Of a stretch of 64,000 nt of DNA, positions 1 to 9,965 are shown one piece after another. Source of the stretch: Owenia fusiformis (lineage: Eukaryota > Annelida > Polychaeta > Sabellida > Oweniidae); NCBI GenBank assembly GCA_903813345.2, contig CAIIXF020000012.1:16734020-16798019 (forward strand), in the 5' to 3' direction. The notes below the pieces were generated by a model. The model saw nothing but the letters and a program-made list of their open reading frames with translations, had not been told where the DNA came from and did no database searches. Positions within the stretch are counted from its first letter, which is position 1. The number at the start of each line of letters is the position of its first letter. A program made the position numbers and the translations under genes.

Positions 1-13
1 AAATGTTTTGATT

Positions 14-79
14 ATTACACATCATAAGTGATCTCTATTCAATAGCACTTGACTTAGTGTTGGATGATAAATCTGTATC
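14..79 (-). repeat. Split direct repeat B2 (3' terminus)
   Basis: These 66 bases are identical to 284-349 (B1). This copy is the left (3') edge of the minus-strand YR retrotransposon. The sequence outside it (1-13) has no match to the element. Confidence 0.88.
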
Positions 80-223
80 AAGAAATGATACATATTGCTA
101 TGCTAATGAACAAGACCCAAGTTATGGGTGTGGGAGGGGGGGGGGGGGTAAAAAATTGCCCCCTCACTTGTGACCATTGCTATGTAAACATTTCGATAGC
201 ACAGTATGTGGTATTCCATTCAT

Positions 224-284
224 CCGTCAACAGGAAAAGTGATATGTATAAGTCGCATTATTTTATAGATGTCACTTATAATCA
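224..284 (-). repeat. Split direct repeat A2
   Basis: These 61 bases match the right-hand terminus of the element. The matching sequence there is 7601-7631 continued at 8504-8533, because A1 was split by the hAT-like insertion 7632-8496. The about 145 bases between A2 and B2 (80-223) include a G-run at 131-149 and no ORF. Confidence 0.85.
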
Positions 285-349
285 TTACACATCATAAGTG
301 ATCTCTATTCAATAGCACTTGACTTAGTGTTGGATGATAAATCTGTATC
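284..349 (-). repeat. Split direct repeat B1
   Basis: This is the 66-base internal copy of the terminal repeat at 14-79. It lies directly next to repeat A2 (224-284), sharing base 284. In PAT/Ngaro elements the B1-A2 block is the complement of the two outer termini and matches the junction of the circular intermediate. Confidence 0.88.
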
Positions 350-600
350 CCTCATTCACAGCAAATATGCTTGAACTGTAAGCATTCATATAGTGTCCTA
401 TTTCCCCTTCTCCAAAACTAATAAAACATTTAACAAAACAGATGATTGAAATGAAGAAATAGTATGACGTATATTTCTTGAAAAGTAGCATGGCACAATC
501 ATGAACAGTCAGTGAAAAACACTTTACATAATAAAACAGGCACCTACCATTCATGGCAGAGTATATCAAGAAAATGAGTTTATTAAATAACATATATACA

Positions 601-1600
601 TCACTGATAGCTATCAAAACTAGAAACATCCCCATATTTCTTAAATTTAGACTCTATATCAGAAACTGAAGCGCTACCTAAATGGTTGGAAAAAGAACCC
701 GAAACCACACCTAAATCTGTTAATATATTTGCTCTTGTATATCTCTCTGAACTTTTCTCCGTAAACCAACCCACATATTTCAAGACATCTGATGGTGTTG
801 CTGCCGCACCTGACAACATGTAAGAAATGGCACACCCCCCTCGAATACTGTGCGGCGTTTCCCCCTCATCCATTGATAAAGATCTCAAGTAATACTTCAG
901 TCTGTCATAAATTGCCGAATAACTGACATGATCCAGCGAAACCACTTCACGTTCAGTAATGGTCCTAAAAAGGTACCCTGTGTCTCGAAAAACACCCAAG
1001 CCTTTCATTGTCGAAAAATAAAGTTGCAACCCCCGAACAGGGCAGATGACATGATCCTCACAAGGTTTCAATGCGAAACAATTAACCTTCCCATCACCCC
1101 TTAATGTTTTCCCAAAGGAATGAGAAAGCAAAACCCCATCATCCCCCGGCAATTGTTTGACCTCTTGCAATTTAGTAAGGGTCAAATCACCAGCCCTATC
1201 ACCCCCAAAAACTTAATCTTAAAGAATGCCTGGTCACGAGCAAATATAAATCTGTCCCTAGAGGAAATACTCAGGTCATCAAGACGGCTACGGATAAATA
1301 TGGAGAGTAGCCTAAGCTTTCTAACAAACAAAGGTTTCGATTGTTTTGGCAGAACATGGCTAGAAGCCTGCTCCTCCTTGATAGCCTTGAGGAACAATCT
1401 GACCTCTGGAGCACATGCAGGATTACCCGTATTGTCATGAGGGAACCAAATCCTACCCTTCCCAATAAATTCGTAAACGCTCTTTAGATGTTGTATAATT
1501 CCAGCAACTGTCCCTGAAGCCGACCTCCTCGGACAAAGACAACGTTGTAAACCAGTCTTTCCCATATTTGGACACAATAGAACATGAACCTGTGTCTTAC
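601..1600 (-). pseudogene. Tyrosine recombinase (YR) domain of the PAT-like element
   Basis: This is the integrase of DIRS-order elements, which joins a circular DNA copy to the target by tyrosine recombination. The N-terminal SAM-like half (about 1600-1205) is fused to the RNase H/methyltransferase ORF and ends in FARDQAFFKI. The catalytic half is in another frame (1185-601, 194 codons). In that half HSIR supplies His112 and Arg115, VGW is the box-III region and ERYTR supplies the nucleophile Tyr149. The two halves are joined by a one-base shift in a T/G run near 1205-1212, so this copy would not make a full recombinase. The domain ends about 250 bp before repeat B1. Confidence 0.85.
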
Positions 1601-3768
1601 CACATGAGTCCTTAAAAACCAGGTATTTTCGAATATCTTCCGGAGTACCATCTCCAATTACGGGGGAATGCGGCAATTGTTTCAAAAATCTTTTGAAATC
1701 ATCCCTAACGGAGGAATTCCTTTTTGGTTGGAACACATCCCCTTTCCGGGCCAAATGGACCATGTACACAATATGTCTTGACAGCAGAGGCCACCAGATC
1801 AGCGCTGGTGACAGTAATGGAACAATCATGGTAATTGCTTTAATCTTCTGTTCAGAGAAAAGATTCAGCAAAGGCAGAACAAGGCAAATGGGGGGAAAGA
1901 CTATATATGGGTTGGCCTCATTGGAAATATCACGGGAAAAAACATTCAAACCCGCCGAACCAGGTGCAGGAAAACGGGAAAAGAATTTCAAAGGAAGTCC
2001 GTCCGTCCCCTTCATAATATTAGCAGGTGATGCCATAAGATCAACAGTATGAGGCCCAAATTCCCTTTCAACAGACGTCCAGAGAACTTGTGAAAGCATG
2101 CTATCTTGTCTGGAGAGATGCCTAGAAGGACGATCCGCTGGATTATCAGCTGATGGCACATATTCCAGGCATAGATCAATATTCCAACTGACCGTGACCC
2201 GTTTTAAAAGAGCATTCAGAGAACTGTCCCTGGAACCCTCATTCTTCCAAGAATAAACTACTGCAGTGTTGTCAACTAGTACATCCACTCTTTTATCCCG
2301 AATAGAACCACTAAGAGATTGGAGACCCTTCAACAAGGCATCTGCCTCTTTAACGTGAATTGGGCGGTCATCCCCCTCCCCCCAGTAATCACCGAAAGAC
2401 TCCTTCACCGACCCCTCTGATAAAGTTGTGATACCATAACCAGATAATGATGCATCCGTTGCCATCCTGAACACAGTGTGAAATTCCCTCCTCCACGGCA
2501 AGAAACCAGTCCAACTGTCTAAGAAACGCCAATGGGAAACTTCAGAAGCCAGTGCAGTCTCTAAAAGTATACCTTTACTGTTTTTAGAAGCCTTTGAGAT
2601 TGCCAGATTGACTTCCCTTATGTATAGCTTTGCCCCTGGTACCATCTGTAGAAAAGATATACATTTTCCTGCAAACCTCTGCAGCATGTGCAAAGGTACA
2701 GTATGTAGACCCAAAATGGCCTCTCTAACGCCAATGAAAGATTGTATTTTCTCATCAGGAATGTGAAAAGTCTGCAACGTAGAATCTATGTCAAAGCCAA
2801 GGAACCGTAAATTAGTTGTTGGTAGAAAACAACTCTTCTTCACATTGAGAGTGTAACCAAAATCATTCAACACACTGAGCACTACATTGACAGTAACAAA
2901 GTGAGACCTGTTTTTGGGGATAATGTACAGCCTATCATCCAAATATTGAATAGTATCAATTCCAAGCAAACGTAACGATGAAGTAGCAACCATCCAAAAG
3001 ATTGATATATGTAGGGTGATGCCTTAAAACCAAAAGGAAGGGTAGTGTATGACATTACATAACCGCCAAATGCAATCCCAAAATATGTCTGATCATCAGG
3101 ATGTATTTTCACATGATCGAACCGGGAGAATTCATCAGTTTTAAACATGAAAGCATCCTTCGGTGCTATCCTTGTGACATCCTTCAAAGTTTCAAGTTGA
3201 AAAGGAAGGTCTCTTACCCAAAGATTCAAGAAACGTTCATCGTGACACAAACGGGGTTTGGATGGTTCCACCGTCAGTGGCATAATAATACGTGGGAGTT
3301 GACACTGCCCTACCTTCCCCCACACCCTGATGGAGCCATTTTTAATTCTGGAAGACAAAGTATCCGCTATGAATTGAGAAAAAGGTATGCACGAGGCATG
3401 ATTAGGAAAATACCTTCTGGGTGGGATGGGTGCATTAAAAGACAGGCCCTTGAAATTACCCTTGAAGTCCCTCCACAGATCAGCCACAAGGACGCCCTCC
3501 CGTATCCAAGACAATAACCGCCCAGAATCAGGACCATTGGCATGTTTAGGTATTGACTCCCTCCATTTAGTTTCACAAAAGTGTATGCCCCCCGAAACGA
3601 AATAGTCAGAATCGCGCAGCAATAAACCTTCATTGTCATCAACATGGGGAGATATCCGGAGTCCATTCACTCTCATAGTCTTCCAAGATGAGTTCTCTGT
3701 AAGATGAAGCTTTCCCGGCTCAAAATTGACATCTAACTCCCAATCAGGTAATCTGATGAACTGATGAT
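1182..3768 (-). pseudogene. Pol: RT, RNase H and methyltransferase-like region of the PAT-like element
   Basis: The polyprotein copies the element RNA into DNA. The N-terminal RT part (3768-2990) contains FKTDEFSRFDHV (first catalytic Asp) and LPFGFKASP. A one-base shift near 2992 moves to the second frame, which holds IQYLDDRL (catalytic YLDD). RNase H follows (ATDASLSGYG, then VDVLVDNTAVV and PSADNPADRPSR). Next comes a region with DLMASPAN and YIVFPP, the segment usually called the DAM-like methyltransferase of DIRS/PAT. The frame has no early ATG and opens at a TAG/GATC that also reads as a 3' splice site (about 3769), so pol may be made by splicing. The two frameshifts make it a pseudogene here. 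Confidence 0.86.
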
Positions 3769-3869
3769 CCTATTAACAAAAATCCAATTATTACAACTCA
3801 CAAACAGAGAAACATCCCAAAGACTATGAGAATGAAATGGTACTCCGGCATCAACCCACGTGGACTAAG

Positions 3870-4870
3870 TCCACACTGTAAACCTAAGCTGGCAGTTCGC
3901 TTGTCAAGCTTGTTTTGATTATTTAGCCTTGTATCCAGTTCTTAGCTTTGTTTACTAGTAGGTCAAACAGCCTTCCACTGTAGAAAGTTAATGCTAAAGC
4001 CAATTTTGGTTAATTAAACCGCATTCACTTTTCATGTTATTTCATCGTTTAGACTTACTTAGAAACTATAACTTTTGCAATAACTAAAAAGAATGATCAA
4101 TTAGTAATTTATAGATGTAAAAAAAGTTTACAAATTCCAATCATAATCAACCGAATTCTAACACATTCCATTGTATCTATTTTTTGTAAATGGAACACTA
4201 GTACATAATTGATTCTACTTTTTGAATCCTATAATTTTTTGATGGTTTTGTACTTAAAAGTCTCCTCTTTCTGCTCATCTAAATCAATTTTCTACATTAT
4301 TTTTTTCCTTTGACATATCACTTGTTTTCTGCGAGCAACAGCTCAAAGTTGCCTATTCAAACCAATGTTAAAAATATCAATTTTGGCCAACACCTACTCA
4401 ATTTAAATGCAAATATCTTCTTTAAACAAAATAATGTACACTTTTCTTGAAGTGATATTGTTTCATAATACCCCATTGTTTCTCACTGCGAAAAAAGTTC
4501 TGAAGTGAAAAAGTAGGAAAATATCAAAAATATGATGGAAAAGTGCACTCAAAAATGCAAGAAAATATTTATTTCATGTTAACTGATACCTTAAAAATAG
4601 TGACATAATGACCAAATAAATATGATTCAGCAAGTCTTTAATATCATAAGATAATAAGGTAATAAGTTTAGACAGAGAAATGTCGGTAGAAATCATAGAT
4701 TTTAAGCTTACCAGACAACATGACATAGCCTACAAACACCACAGCCATATATTCTAAGACAGATTTTATTACCACTACGCATGTGCAAGAACACCAGATG
4801 TGTGATTAATGACTTTCTACCAGTGACAAGCGAACTGCCGCATTTATACTATGAAGGTTTACAGTGTCCA
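3870..4870. mobile_element. Chapaev-like (CMC) non-autonomous DNA transposon, 993 bp
   Basis: Element 3874-4866 begins CACTGTAAACC and ends with its inverse complement. It is flanked by the 4-base duplication TCCA (3870-3873 and 4867-4870). A second inverted block (GGCAGTTCGCTTGTCA at 3890 and its complement at 4823) lies inside the ends. CACTG termini with a 4-base duplication fit Chapaev. The interior is AT-rich with no coding potential. It separates gag from pol of the host retrotransposon and accounts for the unusually long gap there. Confidence 0.75.
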
Positions 4871-5060
4871 GCAAGGGATTAGAATCCCCAGGCAGTGACA
4901 GAATAACATTACATTCACAAATGAAATACATTATCATATAAATCATAACATAATCCTACATAAGAAGTAATTAGGCCTAGTCAAAAATGTAGCACACAAT
5001 GGTCATGTACACAATATAATCAATCAAAAAAATCCAAATTAAAAAATTTTTTTTTTTTTT

Positions 5061-5708
5061 TTACATTCCTTTCTTGACAGAGTCCAATTTAGGACAGTCT
5101 TTCAGGTAATGAGAAGGGCTCTTGCAGAGATGGCAAGTTCCAGAGCCTGAACCTCTGCCCCGCGAGCCGTAAGGTCTCCTTTGGCCTCAACGACCCCGAA
5201 ACTGGCCCTGGAACCCCCCATAACCACCATAGCCTGGGTTAGAGAAGCCCCCAAACCCCTGGTAAAAACCAGGTGGAGAATAGAAAGGCTGGAAAGGCTG
5301 GACTTGCTGTTCAACCTTAGGCTGGCTGTCGGACTTGTCCTGGCGCGCAGTACGTTTTGATTTGAGGCATTTTTGTACAGCATTGAATACCTTATCAGAT
5401 GCAGAGCTCAAAGCGGCCAGGACAAGCTCCGGCACGTCCAACCTCTCAGCGTTCCTCTCCACCTGCCAGAGGAGGTCCGAGAAGAGAGGGGCATCTGCAT
5501 GCCCAGTCTTATCTGACCTCTCCTTGAGGTCATCCAAAGTGGCTATTATCATAGCATTGTTCGGCTTCGCCTGTGTACAAACGTGTTTAACCTTAGTTAG
5601 AAGGGTCTCCACGGCTTCTTTGTTTCTGACCTCCTTTTCCTCCTTTAAACGCTTCTTCACCTCTTCCGCCACCTCCGAAGCCTCTTCTGTGGCCTTTCTC
5701 TTGCCCGG
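5061..5708 (-). pseudogene. Gag exon 3 with CCHC zinc knuckle, broken by an in-frame TGA
   Basis: The exon starts after an acceptor-like TTCCAG. It encodes a Lys/Glu-rich coiled-coil-like stretch, a helical core, then a Gly/Tyr/Phe-rich tail ending GQFRGR and a TGA at 5187-5189. In the same frame the sequence stays open for 41 more codons to TAA at 5061. Those codons include an RGRGSGSG linker and a CX2CX4HX4C zinc knuckle (CHLCKSPSHYLKDC). The stop is best explained as a C-to-T change in a CGA Arg codon. The intact gene would have an RG-rich RNA-binding tail plus a nucleocapsid-type knuckle. Confidence 0.75.
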
Positions 5709-6765
5709 CTGGAAGCACATACAATGAACCAGTATAAATAACCCAAACGATCAAGCAGGAGACATCATATCCATGAGAATAATAATAAAAATAACACAAA
5801 TCAATACGCCCACGAGTAATATGCTTACCGTTGCCAGAGATACATCGCCTTAGGGCACCCCTGCCCTTTTTTAGATAGTCCTCTATCCGTCCATTAGCTC
5901 TTAACAATTTCCCATACCCTCTCTGCAAACTACGCAACCTGTTTCCAACGTGCAAGTCCAACACCTTCATTGCAGTCAGAAGGGCTTCTATAGGGCCATC
6001 CCCCTGACCATACCGATCATCAGTGTTACCACCATAAAATTCGTCATTCACCTCCCCGGAGGAAGAGTTTTTATACATTTTAAGTGATTCCTCTGTACTA
6101 TTGAGTGTCCCATCTAATGTAACATCCTTTCCCGAAACTGTCATCCTCCCAAAAGAGGGCAATAGGAGAACGGTAAATAACAAAGCCCATTGAAGCATAG
6201 TGTGCCCCATAATAAGAGATATCTAACTAGACAAGACAAAGTTATTCCTGCTGTTAAAGTGATACACTTTTGGAAAGTGTGGAAAGCAACGGCAGCATAT
6301 AGAATACCTCTAACCAAACACATAAATTATTTAAATCCATATATAATGGGAATAAATAAATAAATCTCACCAATAACCTTTAGGTTTAACATAAACAACA
6401 ACAGCGGGTACCTGATTTGAGGCATCAGGCGCAGAACTTGTGCTTGTTTCTGGCAGCAATACATCACCCCTAGCGTCAGATTTATTCGCTAGCTGAATAG
6501 CAACGTGGCACGCCAACTTTTTCCCGTCCACACCTGCGTCAACCCCCGACATCTCCAATATAGAGGCTATGGGTTCCCGTACGATCTCTAGGAACTTCTT
6601 ATCCATATACGCCTCCTTTGCCTGGTCCAGAGACGCATCCTTAGTAAATCTATTAAACGGAGACACGTCCTCCCCATTGAGGGATCTGATCTGTTTGAGC
6701 AACTGGATTAGGCACTCTGGTGGAACCGTGTGCCTCCTCTTCAATATTTCAAAAGGGGTGGCCAT
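5708..6765 (-). CDS. Gag of the PAT-like element, exons 1 and 2 (intron-containing)
   Basis: Exon 1 runs from ATG at 6765 (MATPFEIL) to 6371, where GTGAGA is a good donor at 6370. The acceptor ..TTTTGGGAG precedes exon 2 at 6145, the 225-bp intron is a multiple of three, and the phases match (phase 2 plus one base). Exon 2 is hydrophilic (about 105 codons, 6145-5829) and ends at a strong GTAAGC donor (5828). The next acceptor is TTCCAG before 5708. The second junction is out of phase as read (phase 1 to phase 0), so either a base has been lost or the true junction lies elsewhere. A DIRS-order Gag forms the RNA-binding particle. Apart from the C-terminal zinc knuckle in exon 3, no domain is recognisable. 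Confidence 0.6.
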
Positions 6766-7194
6766 AGTACTGTTTCTGGAAGAATGGATTATTGAAAATT
6801 TATTCATACATCAAATCAGCCAGCAACAAAGTGGTAAGTTCTAGAGGAATAAACAAACCCCTTAACATAAGACCTAATAAATCACCAAAAAGGCAAAGGT
6901 CGTATACAGGCTCCAACAATCAGCAGAGAAAGTCTCAAATTCCAAGGCCAGAAACAACCGCCTATGTATAAAAAACACAGGTCAACATAACCGACTAGTA
7001 GCAAGCGAGCCAACAAAGCCGGTGATATATACAGGCCAAAGCAAAATCCAAATATAACTCCAGTAATATTACGCCAAAAATATCTAAAAGGTCTAAAACC
7101 ATTACAAATACCAAAACAATCAATAAGATACATTAAAACAACAATAGTAACATCAATGGAGTTTAAATATCCAACCACACCCTTTTGTTACTAA

Positions 7195-7540
7195 AAGAGA
7201 TCCACCCACCACGGTCCTTGATATATAAAACCCACACCCAGGTGGTTATCAAATCCATCAGCCATGAAATATTGTCAACCAAGGCTGCTAAATCGCCCAT
7301 CAGAGATAACTTTTTCAAGATCCACCAAGGATCGAAAAAACCACCACCCACCAAGGATTAGCGATCTATCACAGATATCAAAGTAAAATCCGTTTCATTG
7401 TACTTCACCAAGAAGTGCGATCCACCAATGATTACCCCCAGTACCCACCAAGGATACGGCACCCACCAAGGATGTAATATGAGATACCCACCAAGGGTAT
7501 CCACCACCATTTGTCCACCAAGGACTATCATTTTCCAGTA
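7195..7540 (-). repeat. Short repeated motif in the 5' leader of the PAT-like element
   Basis: CCACCAAGG (read as CCTTGGTGG on the coding strand) recurs about eight times with irregular spacing (around 7322, 7348, 7445, 7463, 7488 and 7515, with variants near 7207 and 7424). The motif lies between repeat A1 and the gag start, where promoter or RNA packaging signals would be expected. No ORF of interest overlaps it. Confidence 0.7.
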
Positions 7541-7624
7541 TATTACCAAGAAATAAACTATACTTACATAGAGAAGGCTGTAGCCTGTGTTGTTCAGCAG
7601 CCGTCAACAGGAAAAGTGATATGT

Positions 7625-8503
7625 ATAAGTCCAGAGATCACGATAGTTGAAAAAACTTGTTAGCCATTGTGGCTAAATCTTCCAAAATATTTTTAGCCAA
7701 CCAAAATATGAATTAGCCATTTTGAAAAACCGTAAAAAAGGGAATTCGCAATAGAGGTGTCACGGTCCAAGAAAATTTCGGTATGGTACGGAACGGTACA
7801 AATGGTCTCAACACGTTACTTTCGGGACGGGACAGAACATTAAAAATGATGAAATGTCTGATGATGACAGTTTCACTTTCAGTTTCACTTTTCAAAATCA
7901 TATTCAGGAATAAAAAAACGTCCATTAAAATTGAATGTAAAGCATCTGCCGCGAATGTGATCGGCATTTCACATAGTCTGCACGGTGTAATATTACCAAT
8001 TCGTTTACCTTGTGATATCGGAGTCCCAAAATACTTCCAAACTGCCGACTTTTTCGACTTAGATGCCGGCTCGATTTTTCAATTTCTTTCCTACATCCGG
8101 CATACTGATAATGCACTAGATTTGCGAACGACGATAAAGAAATTTACGAACAAGCATTACCATCTACCTGAAATCGCGGGTCCCTTAATAACACTTTTCA
8201 ATGCAAAGAAGTGTAATCTAGGTACGAGGTAAGTGAAAATATTTCAGAACGAAATCGGAGGTGTTCCTCGCTATTTATACACGTTTTTATGCATTTTAGT
8301 GAAGGAATCTATGTACCGATATTAACCCTTTCTGTCCCATGTCCCGAACCGAAGCATCTGGACCGAAATTCGGTCCAATATCGGGAAACCGTGACACCTC
8401 TAATTCGCCATAACTGCGAAATACCTTTACATATTTTTCGCCAACTCTTTCGAAAATTCGCAATTGGCGAATGGCGAACGTCTACCGTGATCTCTGATAA
8501 GTC
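7625..8503. mobile_element. hAT-like non-autonomous element (outer), inserted in repeat A1
   Basis: Element 7632-8496 (865 bp) has 15-base inverted ends, CAGAGATCACGRTAG. The flanking ATAAGTC is duplicated (7625-7631 and 8497-8503). The uninterrupted site is seen in repeat A2 at about 248-254, which proves the insertion and its boundaries. Part of its length is a second element (7750-8402). It has no transposase. Confidence 0.85.
7743..8408. mobile_element. hAT-like MITE (inner), nested in the outer hAT-like element
   Basis: The ends are AGAGGTGTCACGGTCC at about 7753 and ACCGTGACACCTCT ending at 8401. AATTCGC is duplicated on both sides (7743-7749 and 8402-8408). The internal sequence GGACCGAAATTCGGTCC near 8360 is palindromic. 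The 149-codon open frame across it (7783-8232) resembles no known protein and is treated as chance. Confidence 0.75.
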
Positions 8504-8535
8504 GCATTATTTTATAGATGTCACTTATAATCAAA

Positions 8536-9262
8536 GAAAGAGTAACAATATGAATGCCTCAGGATCACAAGCATCTTAATTTGCACATCCAAGTGCCACT
8601 TGTATTTGAAAGTAATAAGCAAATGATTCTTTTAGGCTCTACATTAATGATGACAACACATCCCTCTCTTTGAAGCTGCCTGTTTTGGGGTTATATTCCT
8701 TCACTGGTAGGGACATTTTGCTTCAGAAAGTTTTTTGCCATGGCACTTACAAGATAAACCATCAGATCCTCCTCTGCACCCTAGTGTTAGAGTTTTCTCG
8801 CCTTTGCTTCATTTTTCTTTCCCAATGCAATAGCAATAACAACATAATTTCCACCTCCAAACTTTCCTAATAACTCAGATGCGAGTCCGCCTAGTCATTA
8901 ATTCGTTACCTGGCCGCTTGTGGCGCTGTCTTCTAAGGTCAGGGAATTTGCCGTGGTAAACCGTAGCCAGAAATAACTTTACATTTACATACATCATTCT
9001 AATTGGTATAGAGATCATAAGCAACCGCCATGACGACAAATTAAGAAGTTGAATTTCAATATTTATTTTTAGAATTTTTTTTGGTCCGAAAATTCATCAA
9101 AATGATTAGGTTAATACTTTGTCCCCTTTGAGTATTTTACGATAAAATTTTCACAGAAGATAGTTATAAATGTGATCTTGAAGTCAACGTACGTTCTAAG
9201 TTAAGTTCAAGTGTTCCTGGCTAATTTTTAATTAAGATCTTTATTTTAGCAACATAAGAAGT
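8536..9262. other. Non-coding stretch right of the PAT-like element
   Basis: No supportable gene, repeat end or RNA was seen. Around 8660-8790 the minus strand encodes a short cysteine-rich stretch, too small and too interrupted to assign. Confidence 0.4.
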
Positions 9263-9385
9263 ATGCCTGGTAAATACTGTGCTTATGGACTTTGCATTTC
9301 TGAGGACACGATCATGAAAATATGCCATCTGGTGATGCTCCCAGGAATGGCCTTTCCCTATCAATCCATAATCCTGTACTTTTAA
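9263..9385 (+). pseudogene. THAP-like zinc-finger N-terminus, 40 codons
   Basis: The small plus-strand frame starts MPGKYCAYGLC and continues to a proline/FP segment. THAP DNA-binding domains begin with this CX4C spacing and a KYC..GLC pattern, and reach an FP motif about 25 residues later. The frame stops after 40 codons, before the CX2H pair could be checked, so at most this is a broken first exon. It lies next to, and on the opposite strand from, a YqaJ fragment. Confidence 0.35.
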
Positions 9386-9388
9386 CTT

Positions 9389-9850
9389 TCACGTTACAAT
9401 GTTTTTTCCCCCTCTGATATGTTTTGTATATTTTCTTGCCTTTTCTTCACCACGTTTCCTATATCGCAATGCCGCTTTGGACTCCTGGTCAAATGTAGAG
9501 GGGTTGATCAGATTCTCAACTAGACGGTCTGCAGTTTGGGTTTGGTCATTGTTTAGTGTAAATTGTCTTGAACTGACACGTTCAAAGTTTGATGCCGTAA
9601 TCATATTAGATCTCATATTTCTCCATGTTTCATCATCAGATTGTTCTGTTGTCCTACTGGCAATTATTCCAACTTCCTCACGAGTAAGTTTTGCTTGCTT
9701 GATGACCTCATAATAAACACTATCGAAATCGTGTACCATATCCTGGTCAAGCTTGTTGTAAACAGCTCTCTTATGATGTCCAATACCCATTGCCACAATG
9801 TGGGAGTCTGCCTCTGGCTCTGGCTCCTCAGACGATGATGATAACTGCAC
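9389..9850 (-). pseudogene. YqaJ-type (lambda exonuclease-like) nuclease N-terminal fragment
   Basis: The 153-codon frame contains TEQSDDETW...MITASNFERV and later AALRYRKRGEEKARKY. These match the start of the YqaJ/lambda-exonuclease fold (the R-x-x-x-ITASNF element and the AALRxGxxxExxA helix) found in many invertebrate TE-derived proteins. The catalytic D/E-x-K half is absent and the frame ends in TAA, so it is a fragment. An N-terminal acidic/serine stretch precedes the domain. No splice partner was identified. Confidence 0.6.
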
Positions 9851-9965
9851 ACACTGAGTTCCCTTATGGAAACCTATGCTTCTATTTGTCCTTAGCTGAC
9901 CCCTGCTACAGGCAGCTTCGTGTATCAGCCAGCCAAGAGTTAATGCTCAGTTTTGTTTACTGATA

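Larger units (their letters stand above)
14..8533 (-). mobile_element. PAT-like (DIRS-order) YR retrotransposon, nearly complete, with nested insertions
   Basis: On the minus strand the order is gag (three blocks, 6765-5061), RT-RNase H-methyltransferase-like region (3768-1182) and tyrosine recombinase (to 601). The ends carry split direct repeats: A1 at the right edge (8533-8504 plus 7631-7601, interrupted by an insertion), then the coding part, then B1 (349-284), A2 (284-224) and B2 (79-14). B1 and A2 abut with one shared base, as expected if the element passes through a circular form. There is no long terminal repeat and no target duplication at 14/8533, as usual for YR-mediated integration. 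A methyltransferase-like segment plus split direct repeats points to PAT rather than Ngaro or DIRS1. The copy is inactive as read: a stop in gag, two frameshifts in pol and three DNA-transposon insertions. Confidence 0.88.

Noticed and set aside
3101-3517. 138-codon plus-strand ORF
   Set aside because: Antisense shadow of the reverse transcriptase domain.
5187-5189. TGA in gag considered as selenocysteine or programmed readthrough
   Set aside because: No SECIS-like structure or readthrough context seen. A CGA-to-TGA change is simpler in an otherwise damaged copy.
7783-8232. 149-codon plus-strand ORF in the inner hAT-like MITE
   Set aside because: No recognised motif. It sits in a short non-autonomous element whose ends explain the sequence.
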